NCBI RefSeq assembly: GCF_040639655.1
Contig: NZ_JBFAAI010000008.1
Coordinates: forward strand, 1 to 64,000
From: Actinoplanes sp040639655
Lineage (GTDB): Bacteria; Actinomycetota; Actinomycetes; Mycobacteriales; Micromonosporaceae
DNA: 64,000 nucleotides
Direction of reading: 5' to 3'
In this document: piece after piece, positions 33,250 to 43,075 of the stretch
How positions within the stretch are numbered: the first letter of the stretch is position 1
Layout: each line of letters starts with the position of its first letter
Program-made: the position numbers and the translations under genes
Notes under the pieces: model-generated
Seen by the model: the letters and a program-made list of their open reading frames with translations, nothing else
Database searches by the model: none
Told to the model about the DNA's origin: nothing

Positions 33250-34131
33250 TCAGCTCAAGATGTCGCGCATGAGCTGGGCGGTCTCGGACGGCGTCTTGCC
33301 GACCTTGACGCCGGCCGCCTCGAGCGCGACCTTCTTGGCGTCGGCGGTGCCGGCCGATCCGGAGATGATGGCGCCGGCGTGGCCCATCGTCTTGCCGGGC
33401 GGCGCGGTGAAGCCGGCGATGTAGCCGACGACCGGCTTGGTGACGTTGGCCTTGATGAATTCGGCGGCCCGCTCCTCGGCGTCGCCACCGATCTCACCGA
33501 TCATCACGATCGCGTCGGTCTCCGGGTCGTCCTGGAACGCCCGCAGCGCGTCGATGTGGGTGGTGCCGATGATCGGGTCACCGCCGATGCCGACCGCGGT
33601 GGAGAAGCCGAACTCACGCAGCTCGTACATGAGCTGGTAGGTCAGCGTGCCGCTCTTGCTGACCAGGCCGATGCGCCCGTGCGGGGTGATGTCGGCCGGG
33701 ATGATGCCGGCGTTGGAGGCGCCGGGCGACGCGATGCCGGGGCAGTTCGGCCCGATGATCCGGGTCTTCTCGCCCTTGGACACGTTGTACGCCCAGAACG
33801 CCGCCGAGTCCTGCACCGGCACGCCCTCGGTGATCACCACGGCGAGCGGGATCTCGGCGTCGATCGCCTCGACGACCGCGGCCTTGGTGAACGCCGGCGG
33901 CACGAAGATGACCGACACGTCGGCGCCGGTCTCGGCGATCGCCTCGGCGACGGTGGCGAAGACGGGCAGCTCGGTGCCGTCGAAGTCCACCTTGGTGCCG
34001 GCCTTGCGCGGGTTGACGCCGCCTACCACCTGGGTGCCCGCGGCGAGCATCCGCTTGGTGTGCTTGGAGCCCTCACCACCGGTGATGCCCTGGACGATGA
34101 CCTTGGAGTCCTTGGTGAGCCAGATCGCCAT
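33250..34131 (-). CDS. sucD: Succinyl-CoA synthetase alpha subunit
   Basis: A 293-residue subunit that binds CoA and carries the phospho-histidine. It begins MAIWLTKDSKVIVQGITGGEG, the usual alpha N-terminus. GPNCPGI is the ligase signature and His251 in MGHAGAIISG is the phosphorylated residue. The ATG at 34131 lies four bases after the sucC stop; a longer upstream frame was rejected because it overlaps sucC. TCA-cycle substrate-level phosphorylation. Confidence 0.96.
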   Translation of the reverse strand: MAIWLTKDSKVIVQGITGGEGSKHTKRMLAAGTQVVGGVNPRKAGTKVDFDGTELPVFATVAEAIAETGADVSVIFVPPAFTKAAVVEAIDAEIPLAVVITEGVPVQDSAAFWAYNVSKGEKTRIIGPNCPGIASPGASNAGIIPADITPHGRIGLVSKSGTLTYQLMYELREFGFSTAVGIGGDPIIGTTHIDALRAFQDDPETDAIVMIGEIGGDAEERAAEFIKANVTKPVVGYIAGFTAPPGKTMGHAGAIISGSAGTADAKKVALEAAGVKVGKTPSETAQLMRDILS

Positions 34132-34135
34132 TAGT

Positions 34136-35314
<1,179 letters not shown>

Positions 35315-35891
35315 GTGTCTCCTTTCGCTCGCGACGCCAAGCGCCGGCAAGCCGCACCATTGCGTCCCGACCTGTGTGCGCGGGGCAGCGCGGCGCGCCG
35401 CCAGCGTGAGGATCGTCAGGCCTTTCACATGTGCGAAACGGCCTTCATCCGCAGACTAGCGACCTGAACGGCCTGGGTGAGCGCGCGGGTGCGCGGTGTG
35501 CAAGACCACACACTGGAGTGACAAAACCGCAGGTCCGGGACGCTTGAGCCAACCGCGCACAGTGTGGCCACAGAGAACTCACTTCAGCGGTGGCCGGCGA
35601 TGTGGTGGCGCATGTCGCTCCCCGCCGCCGGTCCGGGAAAAAGTCACACGAGCGCGCGTAACCCGTCCGCGGGGGTGTCGTTGAGTGTGGTGTCGGAGCG
35701 CTACGGCGCTTCACAAGGAAGACGGCCGATGCCCTGTCGGTCGAGGGGTGGCGGCGGGGCATCGCGCATAGAGGGGCCGGACGTGTGAGGGGTGCGTCCG
35801 GCCTCTCCCCTTGAGCCGTGCGGAAGTCGAACCCCCCAGCTGTCCCAGCGGCGCTGAGCCAGCGGTGAGAGACAGCCGGCAGGATCGGCAA
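35315..35891. other. 577-bp intergenic region upstream of sucC
   Basis: I see no supported gene. The sequence should hold the sucCD promoter (minus strand) near 35330-35470. Short dyads such as GTGTG-N6-CACAC (about 35498-35513) and GGAGCGCTACGGCGCTTC (about 35695-35712) are present. A terminator-like hairpin closes the region near 35770-35806. The density of rare codons and lack of GC3 bias argue against the short reading frames here. Confidence 0.5.
35770..35806. terminator. Terminator-like hairpin downstream of B12-binding gene
   Basis: AGAGGGGCCGGACG (35770-35783) pairs with CGTCCGGCCTCT (35795-35806), with two bulged G. It lies 86 bases past the stop at 35892. Confidence 0.6.
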
Positions 35892-36296
35892 TCAGGCGAC
35901 CGGCGCCGCCACATTGGCGCGTACCCATTCGACGATGGTTTCGAGTGACGTACCCGGCGTAAATAGCGCGGCTACCCCGAGTGATTGCAATTCCGTGATG
36001 TCGTCCTCCGGAATGATGCCGCCGCCGAATACGACGATGTCCAAGGCGTCACGCTCCGCCAACAGTTCCATCACCCTCCGGAAGAGTGTCATGTGCGCGC
36101 CGGAGAGGACGGACAGTCCGATGCCGTCGGCGTCCTCCTGAATGGCCGTCTCGACGATCTGCTCGGGCGTCTGGTGCAGGCCCGTGTAGATCACCTCCAT
36201 GCCGGCGTCGCGCAGTGCCCGCGCGATCACCTTGGCTCCACGGTCGTGCCCGTCCAGTCCGGGCTTGGCGACGACGACCCTGATCCGTGCTTGCAT
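35892..36296 (-). CDS. Stand-alone cobalamin-binding protein (acyl-CoA mutase small-subunit type)
   Basis: A 134-residue B12-binding domain with DxHxxG as DGHDRG (Asp15, His17, Gly20), then LSVLSGAHMTLFRRVMELL and VVFGGGIIPEDD, the cobalamin tail-binding loops. It is the size of the small subunit of split acyl-CoA mutases (IcmB-like) and of the C-terminal domain of methylmalonyl-CoA mutase. No large subunit is in the window. The start is the ATG at 36296, with AAGGGG six bases upstream; the longer frame to 36491 lacks support. Partner unknown. Confidence 0.82.
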   Translation of the reverse strand: MQARIRVVVAKPGLDGHDRGAKVIARALRDAGMEVIYTGLHQTPEQIVETAIQEDADGIGLSVLSGAHMTLFRRVMELLAERDALDIVVFGGGIIPEDDITELQSLGVAALFTPGTSLETIVEWVRANVAAPVA

Positions 36297-36717
36297 GCTG
36301 ACCCCTTCGGGCTCTCCGACCCCGGCGTCCGGTCGCCATCTTCGGCGGCCCTCCGCGGTCACCTTAACGAACGGTAACCTGCCGGGCCGGGCCGTGGTAG
36401 CCGGTGGCCCAGGTCCGCCGGAACGGTGAATAGTATTCCAGGTCACATTACTTAGCGCTTCACGACCAATTACAGAGTGTCGCAGCTGCACGGTTTGCGA
36501 AAGCCCACCAATTCGGACAATACCTGATCAATGCTGACCAGGAACTGTCATGAAATTGGCGCTGCGACTTGTGACCCGGCGGCCGTTTCGTTACCGTGGC
36601 GACGGCTGTCACGCAGGTTCCCCCCGATAGCGACAGCCCGGTCACCCAGTGTTCAACCCATTTTCCCGGGGTTCGAGCATGGAAAACCGCCGCAATGCCA
36701 TCAACGGAGGGTCCTTC
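36297..36717. other. 421-bp divergent intergenic region with structured leader
   Basis: No gene is supported. 36420-36480 is AT-rich (GAATAGTATTCC, CATTACTTAG) and may hold the promoter for the B12 gene. A promoter for the M23 gene is at 36569-36597. The presumed 5' leader (36604-36717) contains GGCTGTC/GACAGCC (36604-36610 with 36632-36638) and further short dyads. Confidence 0.45.
36569..36597 (+). promoter_or_regulatory. Promoter TTGTGA-17-TACCGT for M23 gene
   Basis: The -35 (36569-36574) and -10 (36592-36597) have the ideal 17-bp spacer. The predicted start, near 36604, coincides with the first arm of the GGCTGTC/GACAGCC dyad, leaving a leader of about 114 bases. Confidence 0.5.
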
Positions 36718-37458
36718 GTGCGCCAGCGCTTGTCGTCTGAGCCCGATCGCTATCGCGGCCGGCGCCGCGTTCCGACCCCCCCGCGCAGCCGCTACGCCGT
36801 TGTCGTCACCTCCGCCTTCGTCGGAGCCGGTGTGGTCGCCCTCGGCGCCGCGTCGAACCTCCCGGACAACAAGGCCGTCGACCCCGACGTTCTGCAGAGC
36901 CTCTCGAAGTCCTCGTCGATCACCACCGACGCGCTCGAGAACCGCACCGGCGACAAGGCCGCCTCCCGCGGTGAGAACCGCAAGGCCAACACCCAGCTCA
37001 GCGCCGAAGAGGCGGCGAAGGACCTCTACCTTCTCCCCCTCGACGAGTACGAATTCACCTCCCCGTTCGGAGTCCGGTTCGGCAAGCTGCACGCCGGTAT
37101 CGACCTGGCCGCGCCGGACGGTACCCCGTACAAGGCGGTGCACGGGGGTACGGTGACCGCCGCCGGTTACGCCGGTGGCTACGGCTACTCGATCACCATC
37201 CGGCAGAACGACGGCACCGAGATCATCTACGCCCACTCCCGGCGACTGCTGGTGCAGAAGGGCGACAAGGTGAAGGCCGGTCAGGTGATCGGCGAGGTGG
37301 GCAACACCGGATACTCGTACGGCACCCACCTGCACCTCGAGGTGCACGTCAAGGGCACGCCGATCGACCCGATCACCTTCCTCGACGAGCGTGGCGTCAG
37401 CATCAAGCTCCAGCTGGAGTCGGTGTACGCGGGCATCCCCGCCGACGACGCTTCCTGA
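36718..37458 (+). CDS. M23 family peptidoglycan endopeptidase (membrane-anchored)
   Basis: A 246-residue protein with a basic N-terminus, one membrane segment (about residues 26-44), a stalk rich in Ser/Glu/Lys, and a C-terminal LytM/M23 domain. Zinc ligands are in GKLHAGIDLAAP (HxxxD) and THLHLEVH. It should hydrolyse peptide cross-links or act as a LytM adaptor outside the cell. I chose the GTG at 36718, six bases after GGAGGG; ATGs at 36649 and 36679 are alternatives with weaker ribosome sites. Confidence 0.82.
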   Translation: MRQRLSSEPDRYRGRRRVPTPPRSRYAVVVTSAFVGAGVVALGAASNLPDNKAVDPDVLQSLSKSSSITTDALENRTGDKAASRGENRKANTQLSAEEAAKDLYLLPLDEYEFTSPFGVRFGKLHAGIDLAAPDGTPYKAVHGGTVTAAGYAGGYGYSITIRQNDGTEIIYAHSRRLLVQKGDKVKAGQVIGEVGNTGYSYGTHLHLEVHVKGTPIDPITFLDERGVSIKLQLESVYAGIPADDAS

Positions 37459-37579
37459 CCCGTCCCGCCCGCCACGGTTGCAGGTGGGTTGAACACCGCT
37501 CCACCGTCTCAGTGGACGCGCTCCCGCACCGACAGGTACGTGACAGCACGACGTCACGGCAGTCGGGAGGGGCATCCGC

Positions 37580-38392
37580 GTGGGGCAGCATTCGTCATCC
37601 GGCCGAGGTGGACGCCACCGGCAGGAGCACCTCCACCGGCACCGCGCCCCGGCCTTTCCCGCGCTCTTCGCCACCCGTAGCCGTACCGTGCTCTCGGTCA
37701 GCGCGCTGAGTGCCACCCTGGCCGCCGGCGTCGGGGCCGCGAGCCTGGCCGCCTCCGCCGCCCCGATCGGCGGCACCCTCAGTGTCACCAGCAGCGAACC
37801 GCCCACCGCGGCGCACGCTCCCGCCGCCCTGCCGATCGTCCCACCGCCCGGCGACGAGGCTCCGGCCAAGACCCATCCGCGCTTCGGGAGCAGCCCGGAG
37901 AGCACCGGCCCAAGCCGCACCTATCCGGAGAGCACAGCGCCGTCCGCGGTCCCGGTACGCCGGAAGACCCGTCCCCTGCCCCGGCAGCACTGGGTGCACC
38001 CGCTCGCGTCCGCCGACGTCACCTCGTGCTTCGGGCCGCGCTGGGGCCGTCTGCACGCCGGCGTCGACCTGGCCGCACCGCACGGCACGCCGGTCGTCGC
38101 GGCCGGAGCCGGTGTGGTGGTCTCGGCCGGCGCGCACGGCGGTTACGGAAACGCGATCCTGATCGACCACGGCAACGGCTGGCTCACCCATTACGGTCAC
38201 CTGTCGGTGATCAGTGTCGAGGCGGGCCAGGCGGTCAAGGCCGGCGAGCACATCGGCGACGAGGGCTCGACCGGGCACTCGACCGGCCCCCACCTGCACT
38301 TCGAGGTGCACCGGGGGCACTTCCCGAACCCGGTCGAGCCGACCTCGTGGATGCGTGAGCACGGGGTTCCGATCCCCGGTTGCGCGTCCTAG
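37580..38392 (+). CDS. M23 family peptidoglycan endopeptidase
   Basis: A 270-residue protein with a basic N-terminus, a hydrophobic signal/anchor (about 36-60), a Pro-rich linker (to about 130) and an M23 domain: GRLHAGVDLAAP, NGWLTHYGHLS and GPHLHFEVH carry the zinc ligands. GTG start after GGGAGGGG. It lies 121 bp downstream of another M23 gene that is only moderately similar outside the catalytic motifs, so this is an old duplication. Confidence 0.83.
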   Translation: MGQHSSSGRGGRHRQEHLHRHRAPAFPALFATRSRTVLSVSALSATLAAGVGAASLAASAAPIGGTLSVTSSEPPTAAHAPAALPIVPPPGDEAPAKTHPRFGSSPESTGPSRTYPESTAPSAVPVRRKTRPLPRQHWVHPLASADVTSCFGPRWGRLHAGVDLAAPHGTPVVAAGAGVVVSAGAHGGYGNAILIDHGNGWLTHYGHLSVISVEAGQAVKAGEHIGDEGSTGHSTGPHLHFEVHRGHFPNPVEPTSWMREHGVPIPGCAS

Positions 38393-38403
38393 AGCAAATT
38401 TGC

Positions 38404-38423
38404 CCGGCGGGAAGGCACGCCGG
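38404..38423. terminator. Weak hairpin between convergent M23 and pcrA genes
   Basis: CCGGCG (38404-38409) and CGCCGG (38418-38423) form a six-bp stem in the 31-bp gap. It may serve both directions but is short. Confidence 0.35.
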
Positions 38424-40862
38424 TCAGATTTTCTCGATCGGGGCGTGCCGCAGGATCAGCCACATCACCTGGTCACCGAAGTCGATCTGGACCCGGGTGC
38501 CCGGGCCCTGACCCTCGACCGCCAGTACGCGGCCCAGGCCGTACCGCTGGTGGTTGACCCGGTCCCCGGGGTCCACCTTCGGTGTCGACTTGAGATCGCT
38601 GGCGGTGGCGAGTTTGCTGGCGTCGATGCCGAGCCGTTCGGCGATCCGCTGCGCCTTGGGCGTACCCCCGGCGAAGCCACCGCCGCGCTGACGGTCGCCG
38701 GAACCGTAACCCCCACCGCGGCCGCCGACCCCGCCGCCGGTCCCGGACCACGACGTGTACGACCCTCCGGTCCGTTCCCACCGCACCAGCTCGACCGGCA
38801 GCTCGTCGGTGAACCGTGAGGGCGGGTTGTATTGCGGCTGTCCCCACGCCGACCGGGTCACCGCCCGGGACAGGTAGAGCCGCTGCCGGGCCCGGGTGAT
38901 GCCGACGTAGGCGAGGCGGCGTTCCTCCTCCAGCTCGGTGTTGTCGCCGAGTGCCCGCATGTGCGGGAACACGCCGTCCTCCAGACCGGTCAGGAACACC
39001 ACCGGGAACTCCAGGCCCTTGGCGGTGTGCAGGGTCATCAGCGTGACCACGCCCTGGTGGTCGGGGTCGTCGTCGGGAAGCTGGTCGGCGTCGGCCACCA
39101 GCGCCACCTGCTCGAGGAAGCCGGCCAGCGTCGCGACCTGCTCCTCCCCCTCGTCGGCGAGCGATTCGACGCGCTCGGTGTACTCCCGGGCGACGCTCAC
39201 GAGTTCCTGCAGGTTCTCCACCCGGCCCTGGTCCTGCGGGTCGAGGCTCTCCTCCAGCTCGCCGAGCAGGCCGGACCGCTGCAGCACCGCCTCCAGCACC
39301 TCTTCCGGCGGGGCGGACAGCGCCAGAACCCGCAGGTCGTCGAGGAGCTGCACGAACTCGTTGATGCTGTTGACCGCCCGGGTGGAGATACCCGGCGCGT
39401 CCTTGGCCCGGCGCAGCGCCTGGCCGAACGACACCCGGTCGCGCGACGACAGCGCCTCGACGCACGCCTCGGCCCGGTCGCCGATGCCCCGTTTCGGGGT
39501 GTTCAGCACTCGCCGGATGCTGACCGTGTCGTCGTCGTTCACGATGGCACGCAGGTAGCCCAGCGCGTCGCGGACCTCCTTGCGCTCGTAGAAGCGCACC
39601 CCGCCGACCACCTTGTAGGGCAGGCCGACCCGGATGAACACCTCCTCGAACACCCGGGACTGCGCGTTCGTGCGGTAGAAGACGGCCACGTCACCGGGGC
39701 GTACGTCATGGTTGTCGGTGAGCCGGTCGATCTCCCGTGCCACCCAGTCGGCCTCGGCGTGCTCGGTGTCGGCCACGTACCCGACGATCTGCTCGCCCTG
39801 CCCCTGGTCGCTCCAGAGCCGCTTGGGCTTGCGCGAGGTGTTCCGGTCGATCACCGAGTTCGCCGCGGTGAGGATGGTCTGGGTGGACCGGTAGTTCTGT
39901 TCCAGCAGGATGGTCCGGGCGTCCGGGTAGTCGCGCTCGAACTCCAGGATGTTGCGGATGGTGGCGCCACGGAACGCGTAGATCGACTGGTCCGCGTCAC
40001 CGACCACGCACAGCTCGCTCGGCTCGACCTCACCGGAGGAGGAGACGCCGACCAGCTCACGGATCAGGGTGTACTGCGCGTGGTTGGTGTCCTGGTACTC
40101 GTCGACCATGACGTGCCGGAAACGGCGGCGGTACGCCTCGGCGATCAGTGGGTGCGACTGGAACAGGTGCACCACGGTCATGATGATGTCGTCGAAGTCC
40201 AGCGCGTGTGCCTCACGCAGGCGCCGCTGGTAGAGCTCGTACGCCTCGGCGACGGCCCGCTCGTTCGGCCCTTTCGCGCTCTGCTTGAACTCGTCCGGGC
40301 CGACCAGCTCGTTCTTCAGGTTCGACACCTGTGCGGCCAGACTCCGTGCGGTGTACCGCTTCGGGTCCAGGTCGAGCTCGCGCGCGACCAGAGTCATCAG
40401 GCGCCGCGAGTCGTCGGCGTCGTAGATCGAGAAGGTGCTCTTCAGCCCGGCGTGCTCGTGCTCGGCCCGCAGGATGCGCACGCAGGCCGAGTGGAACGTC
40501 GACACCCACATCATCCGGGCGCGCGGGCCGACCAGGTGAGCGACCCGCTCCTTCATCTCACCGGCGGCCTTGTTGGTGAAGGTGATCGCCATGATCTCGC
40601 CGGGATGCACGTTCCGCTCGGCCAGGAGATAGGCGATCCGGTGGGTCAGCACCCGGGTCTTGCCCGAGCCGGCGCCGGCCACGATGAGCAACGGCCCGCC
40701 GGAATGTGTCACGGCGTCGCGCTGGGGGCCGTTCAGTCCGGTCAGCAGTGCTTCCGGGTCGAGCCGCGGGGACGCCGGCCGGGGCGCGGGCCGGGGCGCC
40801 TCCGGAGTCCGCACCGCGGGCAGGGAGAACAGAGCTTCGGAAGGTTCTGAGGAAGGTCGCAT
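38424..40862 (-). CDS. pcrA: ATP-dependent DNA helicase, UvrD/PcrA type
   Basis: An 812-residue superfamily 1A helicase (3'-5' translocase for repair, replication restart and RNA polymerase removal). Motifs in order: NGPQRDAV (Q motif), VAGAGSGKT (Lys68, Walker A), TFTNKAAGEM, VDEYQDTN (Walker B), VVGDADQSIYAFRGA, EQNYRST and VTLMTLHTAKGLEF. The C-terminal Gly-rich linker and the Tudor-like RNA-polymerase-binding end (VNHQRYGLGRVLAVEGQG) are typical of PcrA. The start is the ATG at 40862; the frame to 41000 would overlap the divergent gene. Confidence 0.95.
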   Translation of the reverse strand: MRPSSEPSEALFSLPAVRTPEAPRPAPRPASPRLDPEALLTGLNGPQRDAVTHSGGPLLIVAGAGSGKTRVLTHRIAYLLAERNVHPGEIMAITFTNKAAGEMKERVAHLVGPRARMMWVSTFHSACVRILRAEHEHAGLKSTFSIYDADDSRRLMTLVARELDLDPKRYTARSLAAQVSNLKNELVGPDEFKQSAKGPNERAVAEAYELYQRRLREAHALDFDDIIMTVVHLFQSHPLIAEAYRRRFRHVMVDEYQDTNHAQYTLIRELVGVSSSGEVEPSELCVVGDADQSIYAFRGATIRNILEFERDYPDARTILLEQNYRSTQTILTAANSVIDRNTSRKPKRLWSDQGQGEQIVGYVADTEHAEADWVAREIDRLTDNHDVRPGDVAVFYRTNAQSRVFEEVFIRVGLPYKVVGGVRFYERKEVRDALGYLRAIVNDDDTVSIRRVLNTPKRGIGDRAEACVEALSSRDRVSFGQALRRAKDAPGISTRAVNSINEFVQLLDDLRVLALSAPPEEVLEAVLQRSGLLGELEESLDPQDQGRVENLQELVSVAREYTERVESLADEGEEQVATLAGFLEQVALVADADQLPDDDPDHQGVVTLMTLHTAKGLEFPVVFLTGLEDGVFPHMRALGDNTELEEERRLAYVGITRARQRLYLSRAVTRSAWGQPQYNPPSRFTDELPVELVRWERTGGSYTSWSGTGGGVGGRGGGYGSGDRQRGGGFAGGTPKAQRIAERLGIDASKLATASDLKSTPKVDPGDRVNHQRYGLGRVLAVEGQGPGTRVQIDFGDQVMWLILRHAPIEKI

Positions 40863-40998
40863 CGCGGGAGCAAGTGTATGCCGACCCCCCGACACGAATT
40901 CCACCGTGACCGGCCCGGACATCAAGGGTGAACTATGGATCCACGCCTTAGGCTGACCGGGTTGGTGAAAAAGTCTCTCCGATCGGGGGATCGATCCC

Positions 40999-42840
40999 AT
41001 GCCTCTTCCGAAGCGGCGTCACCTCGCCGCGCCGATAGCCTTGCTGGCCGCTGCGGCCGTGCTCACCGCCATCCCGGGCACGCGGACCGCGGCCGCCGCC
41101 CCGCCGCCCGAGTTCGCCCCGGTCTCCGCCTCGTACGGCCAGGCCGACGGCCCCACGGTCAAGGGCCAGTTCCTCAGCTACAACGACTTCCACGGCGCGA
41201 TCGATCCACCGACCGGCAGCGGCGCGGTGGTCAACGCCGGAGGTACCAGCACCCCGGCCGGTGGTGTGGAGTACCTCGCGACATATCTGAAGAAGCTGCG
41301 CGCCGAGGCGTCGGCCGAGAGCCGGCAGACGATCACCGCCGGTGCGGGTGACCTGATCGGCGGCACCCCGCTCGTCAGTGCCGCCTTCCACGACGAGCCG
41401 ACGATCGAGCTGATGAACCAGATCGGGCTGCAGGTCAGCTCGGTGGGCAACCACGAGTTCGACGAGGGTGTGAACGAGCTGATCCGCATCCAGCGGGGTG
41501 GCTGCCACCCGGTCGACGGATGCCAGGACGGCGACCCGTACCGCGGCGCGAAGTTCACCTACCTCGCGGCCAACACGATCAGCAAGAAGACGAAGCTGCC
41601 GATCCTGCCGCCGATCGACATCCGGTACGTGGGCGGCGTGCCGGTCGGGTTCATCGGCATGACGCTGGAGGGCACGCCGAGCATCGTCAACCCGGCCGGA
41701 ATCAAGGACGTCACCTTCACCGACGAGGTGGTGACCGCCAACCGGTGGAGCAACGTGCTCAAACTCTTCGGCGTGAAGGCACAGGTCCTGCTCCTGCACG
41801 AGGGCGGCTCGCAGGCTTCGGCCACGCCGACGCCGGGGGTCTCCGACTGCACCGGTTTCACCGGCCCGCTGGTGCCGATCGTGGCCGGGCTCAACCCGGA
41901 GATCAGCGTCGTCATCTCCGGGCACACCCACCGCTTCTACTCATGCAAGCTGCCGAACAGCAAGGGTGCCGACACCGTCGTCACCAGCGCCGGCAGCAAC
42001 GGGCAGCTGATCACCGACATCGACTACACGCTCGACAAGCGGACCGGGAAGTTCACCGGGATCACGGCCAAGAACGTGATCGTCGAGAATGGGGTGCCGG
42101 ACGGGAACGGCGGCTGGAAGCGGGACGCTGCCGGAGCATTCCTGAAGAACCCGGACACCGTCGACGCCGACGCCAAGAGGGTGGCCGACAAGTACCGCAC
42201 CGCGGTCGCCCCGATCGCGAACCGGCTCGTCGGCAGCATCACGGCGGACATCGTCCGTACCGTGACGCCGGCCGGGGAGAGCCCGCTCGGTGACGTGATC
42301 GCCGACGCGCAGCTGGCCTATACGCGGGGCGCCGGCGCGCAGATCGCCCTGATGAACCCCGGTGGTATCCGCGCCGACCTGGACGCCGACCAGTCCACCG
42401 GCGGCGAGGCGTACGGGCAGGTGACCTACGGCGAGGCGTTCACCGTTCAGCCGTTCAACAACCTGGTCGTCACCCAGAGCTTCACCGGCGCGGCGATCAA
42501 GGACGTGCTGGAGCAGCAGTTCGTCGGCGGGTTCGGGCAGACCACGCAGCGGATCCTGCAGGTGTCGGCCGGGCTGACGTACACGTGGAGCGCATCGGCC
42601 GCACCCGGATCGAAGATCAGCAACCTGTCGCTGAACGGGACACCGATCGACCCGGCCGCGAACTACCTGGTCACCACGAACGACTTCCTGGCCAACGGCG
42701 GTGACGGGTTCACCAACCTGAACCAGGGCCCGGACGGCCGGGTCACCGCACCGGGCTTCGATGTGGACGCGCTCGTGGCGTACCTGTCCACCGGCGCGAT
42801 CGCACCCGGCCCCGCCAACCGCATTTCGACGACCTCCTGA
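40999..42840 (+). CDS. Secreted 5'-nucleotidase / UDP-sugar hydrolase
   Basis: A 613-residue exported phosphoesterase. Signal peptide about 1-34 ending in an Ala-rich site. The metallophosphatase domain shows YNDFHGAID, GAGDLIGG, VGNHEFDEG and SGHTHRFYS (metal ligands). The C-terminal 5'-nucleotidase domain begins near residue 395 and contains NPGGIRADL and TYGEAFTVQPFNN. It releases nucleosides and phosphate outside the cell. GGGGGA lies nine bases before the ATG. Confidence 0.93.
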   Translation: MPLPKRRHLAAPIALLAAAAVLTAIPGTRTAAAAPPPEFAPVSASYGQADGPTVKGQFLSYNDFHGAIDPPTGSGAVVNAGGTSTPAGGVEYLATYLKKLRAEASAESRQTITAGAGDLIGGTPLVSAAFHDEPTIELMNQIGLQVSSVGNHEFDEGVNELIRIQRGGCHPVDGCQDGDPYRGAKFTYLAANTISKKTKLPILPPIDIRYVGGVPVGFIGMTLEGTPSIVNPAGIKDVTFTDEVVTANRWSNVLKLFGVKAQVLLLHEGGSQASATPTPGVSDCTGFTGPLVPIVAGLNPEISVVISGHTHRFYSCKLPNSKGADTVVTSAGSNGQLITDIDYTLDKRTGKFTGITAKNVIVENGVPDGNGGWKRDAAGAFLKNPDTVDADAKRVADKYRTAVAPIANRLVGSITADIVRTVTPAGESPLGDVIADAQLAYTRGAGAQIALMNPGGIRADLDADQSTGGEAYGQVTYGEAFTVQPFNNLVVTQSFTGAAIKDVLEQQFVGGFGQTTQRILQVSAGLTYTWSASAAPGSKISNLSLNGTPIDPAANYLVTTNDFLANGGDGFTNLNQGPDGRVTAPGFDVDALVAYLSTGAIAPGPANRISTTS

Positions 42841-42878
42841 TCAGGGCGAACTTTCATCCCAACACTCGGGCGGTTTCC

Positions 42879-42908
42879 TTGCGGGACCGTCCGAGCCGGG
42901 GGCATACT
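42879..42908 (+). promoter_or_regulatory. Promoter TTGCGG-18-CATACT for leader peptide and aroQ
   Basis: The -10 ends six bases before the GTG of the leader peptide at 42915, so the mRNA would start at that codon. This arrangement is typical for leaderless leader peptides in actinobacteria. Confidence 0.6.
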
Positions 42909-42914
42909 CGGCTC

Positions 42915-42980
42915 GTGATCCAGCAGGCGCGATTCTTTACCTATGGCACCGGACGCCCGGCAGCCGTAGGTCGCTCCTGA
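42915..42980 (+). CDS. Leader peptide with Phe-Phe-Thr-Tyr (attenuator of chorismate mutase)
   Basis: A 21-codon frame GTG...TGA encoding MIQQARFFTYGTGRPAAVGRS. Two consecutive Phe codons and a nearby Tyr codon (residues 7-10) lie in a peptide that precedes a perfect intrinsic terminator and then the chorismate mutase gene. No Shine-Dalgarno is present; translation would be from a leaderless transcript. It is the expected layout of transcription attenuation in response to charged tRNA-Phe/tRNA-Tyr. The peptide is inferred, not proven. Confidence 0.72.
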   Translation: MIQQARFFTYGTGRPAAVGRS

Positions 42981-42993
42981 ACCCCAGACCTAC
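42966..42993 (+). promoter_or_regulatory. Pause/anti-terminator region of attenuator
   Basis: GTAGGTC (42966-42972) pairs with GACCTAC (42987-42993) around the leader stop codon. GCCCGG at 42955-42960 could instead pair with CCGGGC at 43002-43007 of the terminator arm, giving a possible anti-terminator when the ribosome stalls at the Phe/Tyr codons. Confidence 0.45.
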
Positions 42994-43028
42994 ATCAAGC
43001 CCCGGGCCTCCCAGCCCGGGGCTTGATG
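42993..43028 (+). terminator. Attenuator terminator before chorismate mutase
   Basis: A perfect 15-bp stem: CATCAAGCCCCGGGC (42993-43007) with GCCCGGGGCTTGATG (43014-43028), loop CTCCCA. There is no U-run, as usual in actinobacteria. It lies between the leader stop (42980) and the gene start (43076). Confidence 0.85.
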
Positions 43029-43075
43029 CTGTCCGGGCCGGATCGGCCGGGACGTCAGTACCCGAGGAGCACGAC

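Noticed and set aside
35315..35891. Small genes in the 577-bp gap before sucC
   Set aside because: Several short frames exist on both strands but none has a ribosome site, codon bias or motif.
36604..36717. c-di-AMP (ydaO-type) riboswitch before the M23 gene
   Set aside because: The location is suggestive but the conserved core motifs that I know are not visible.
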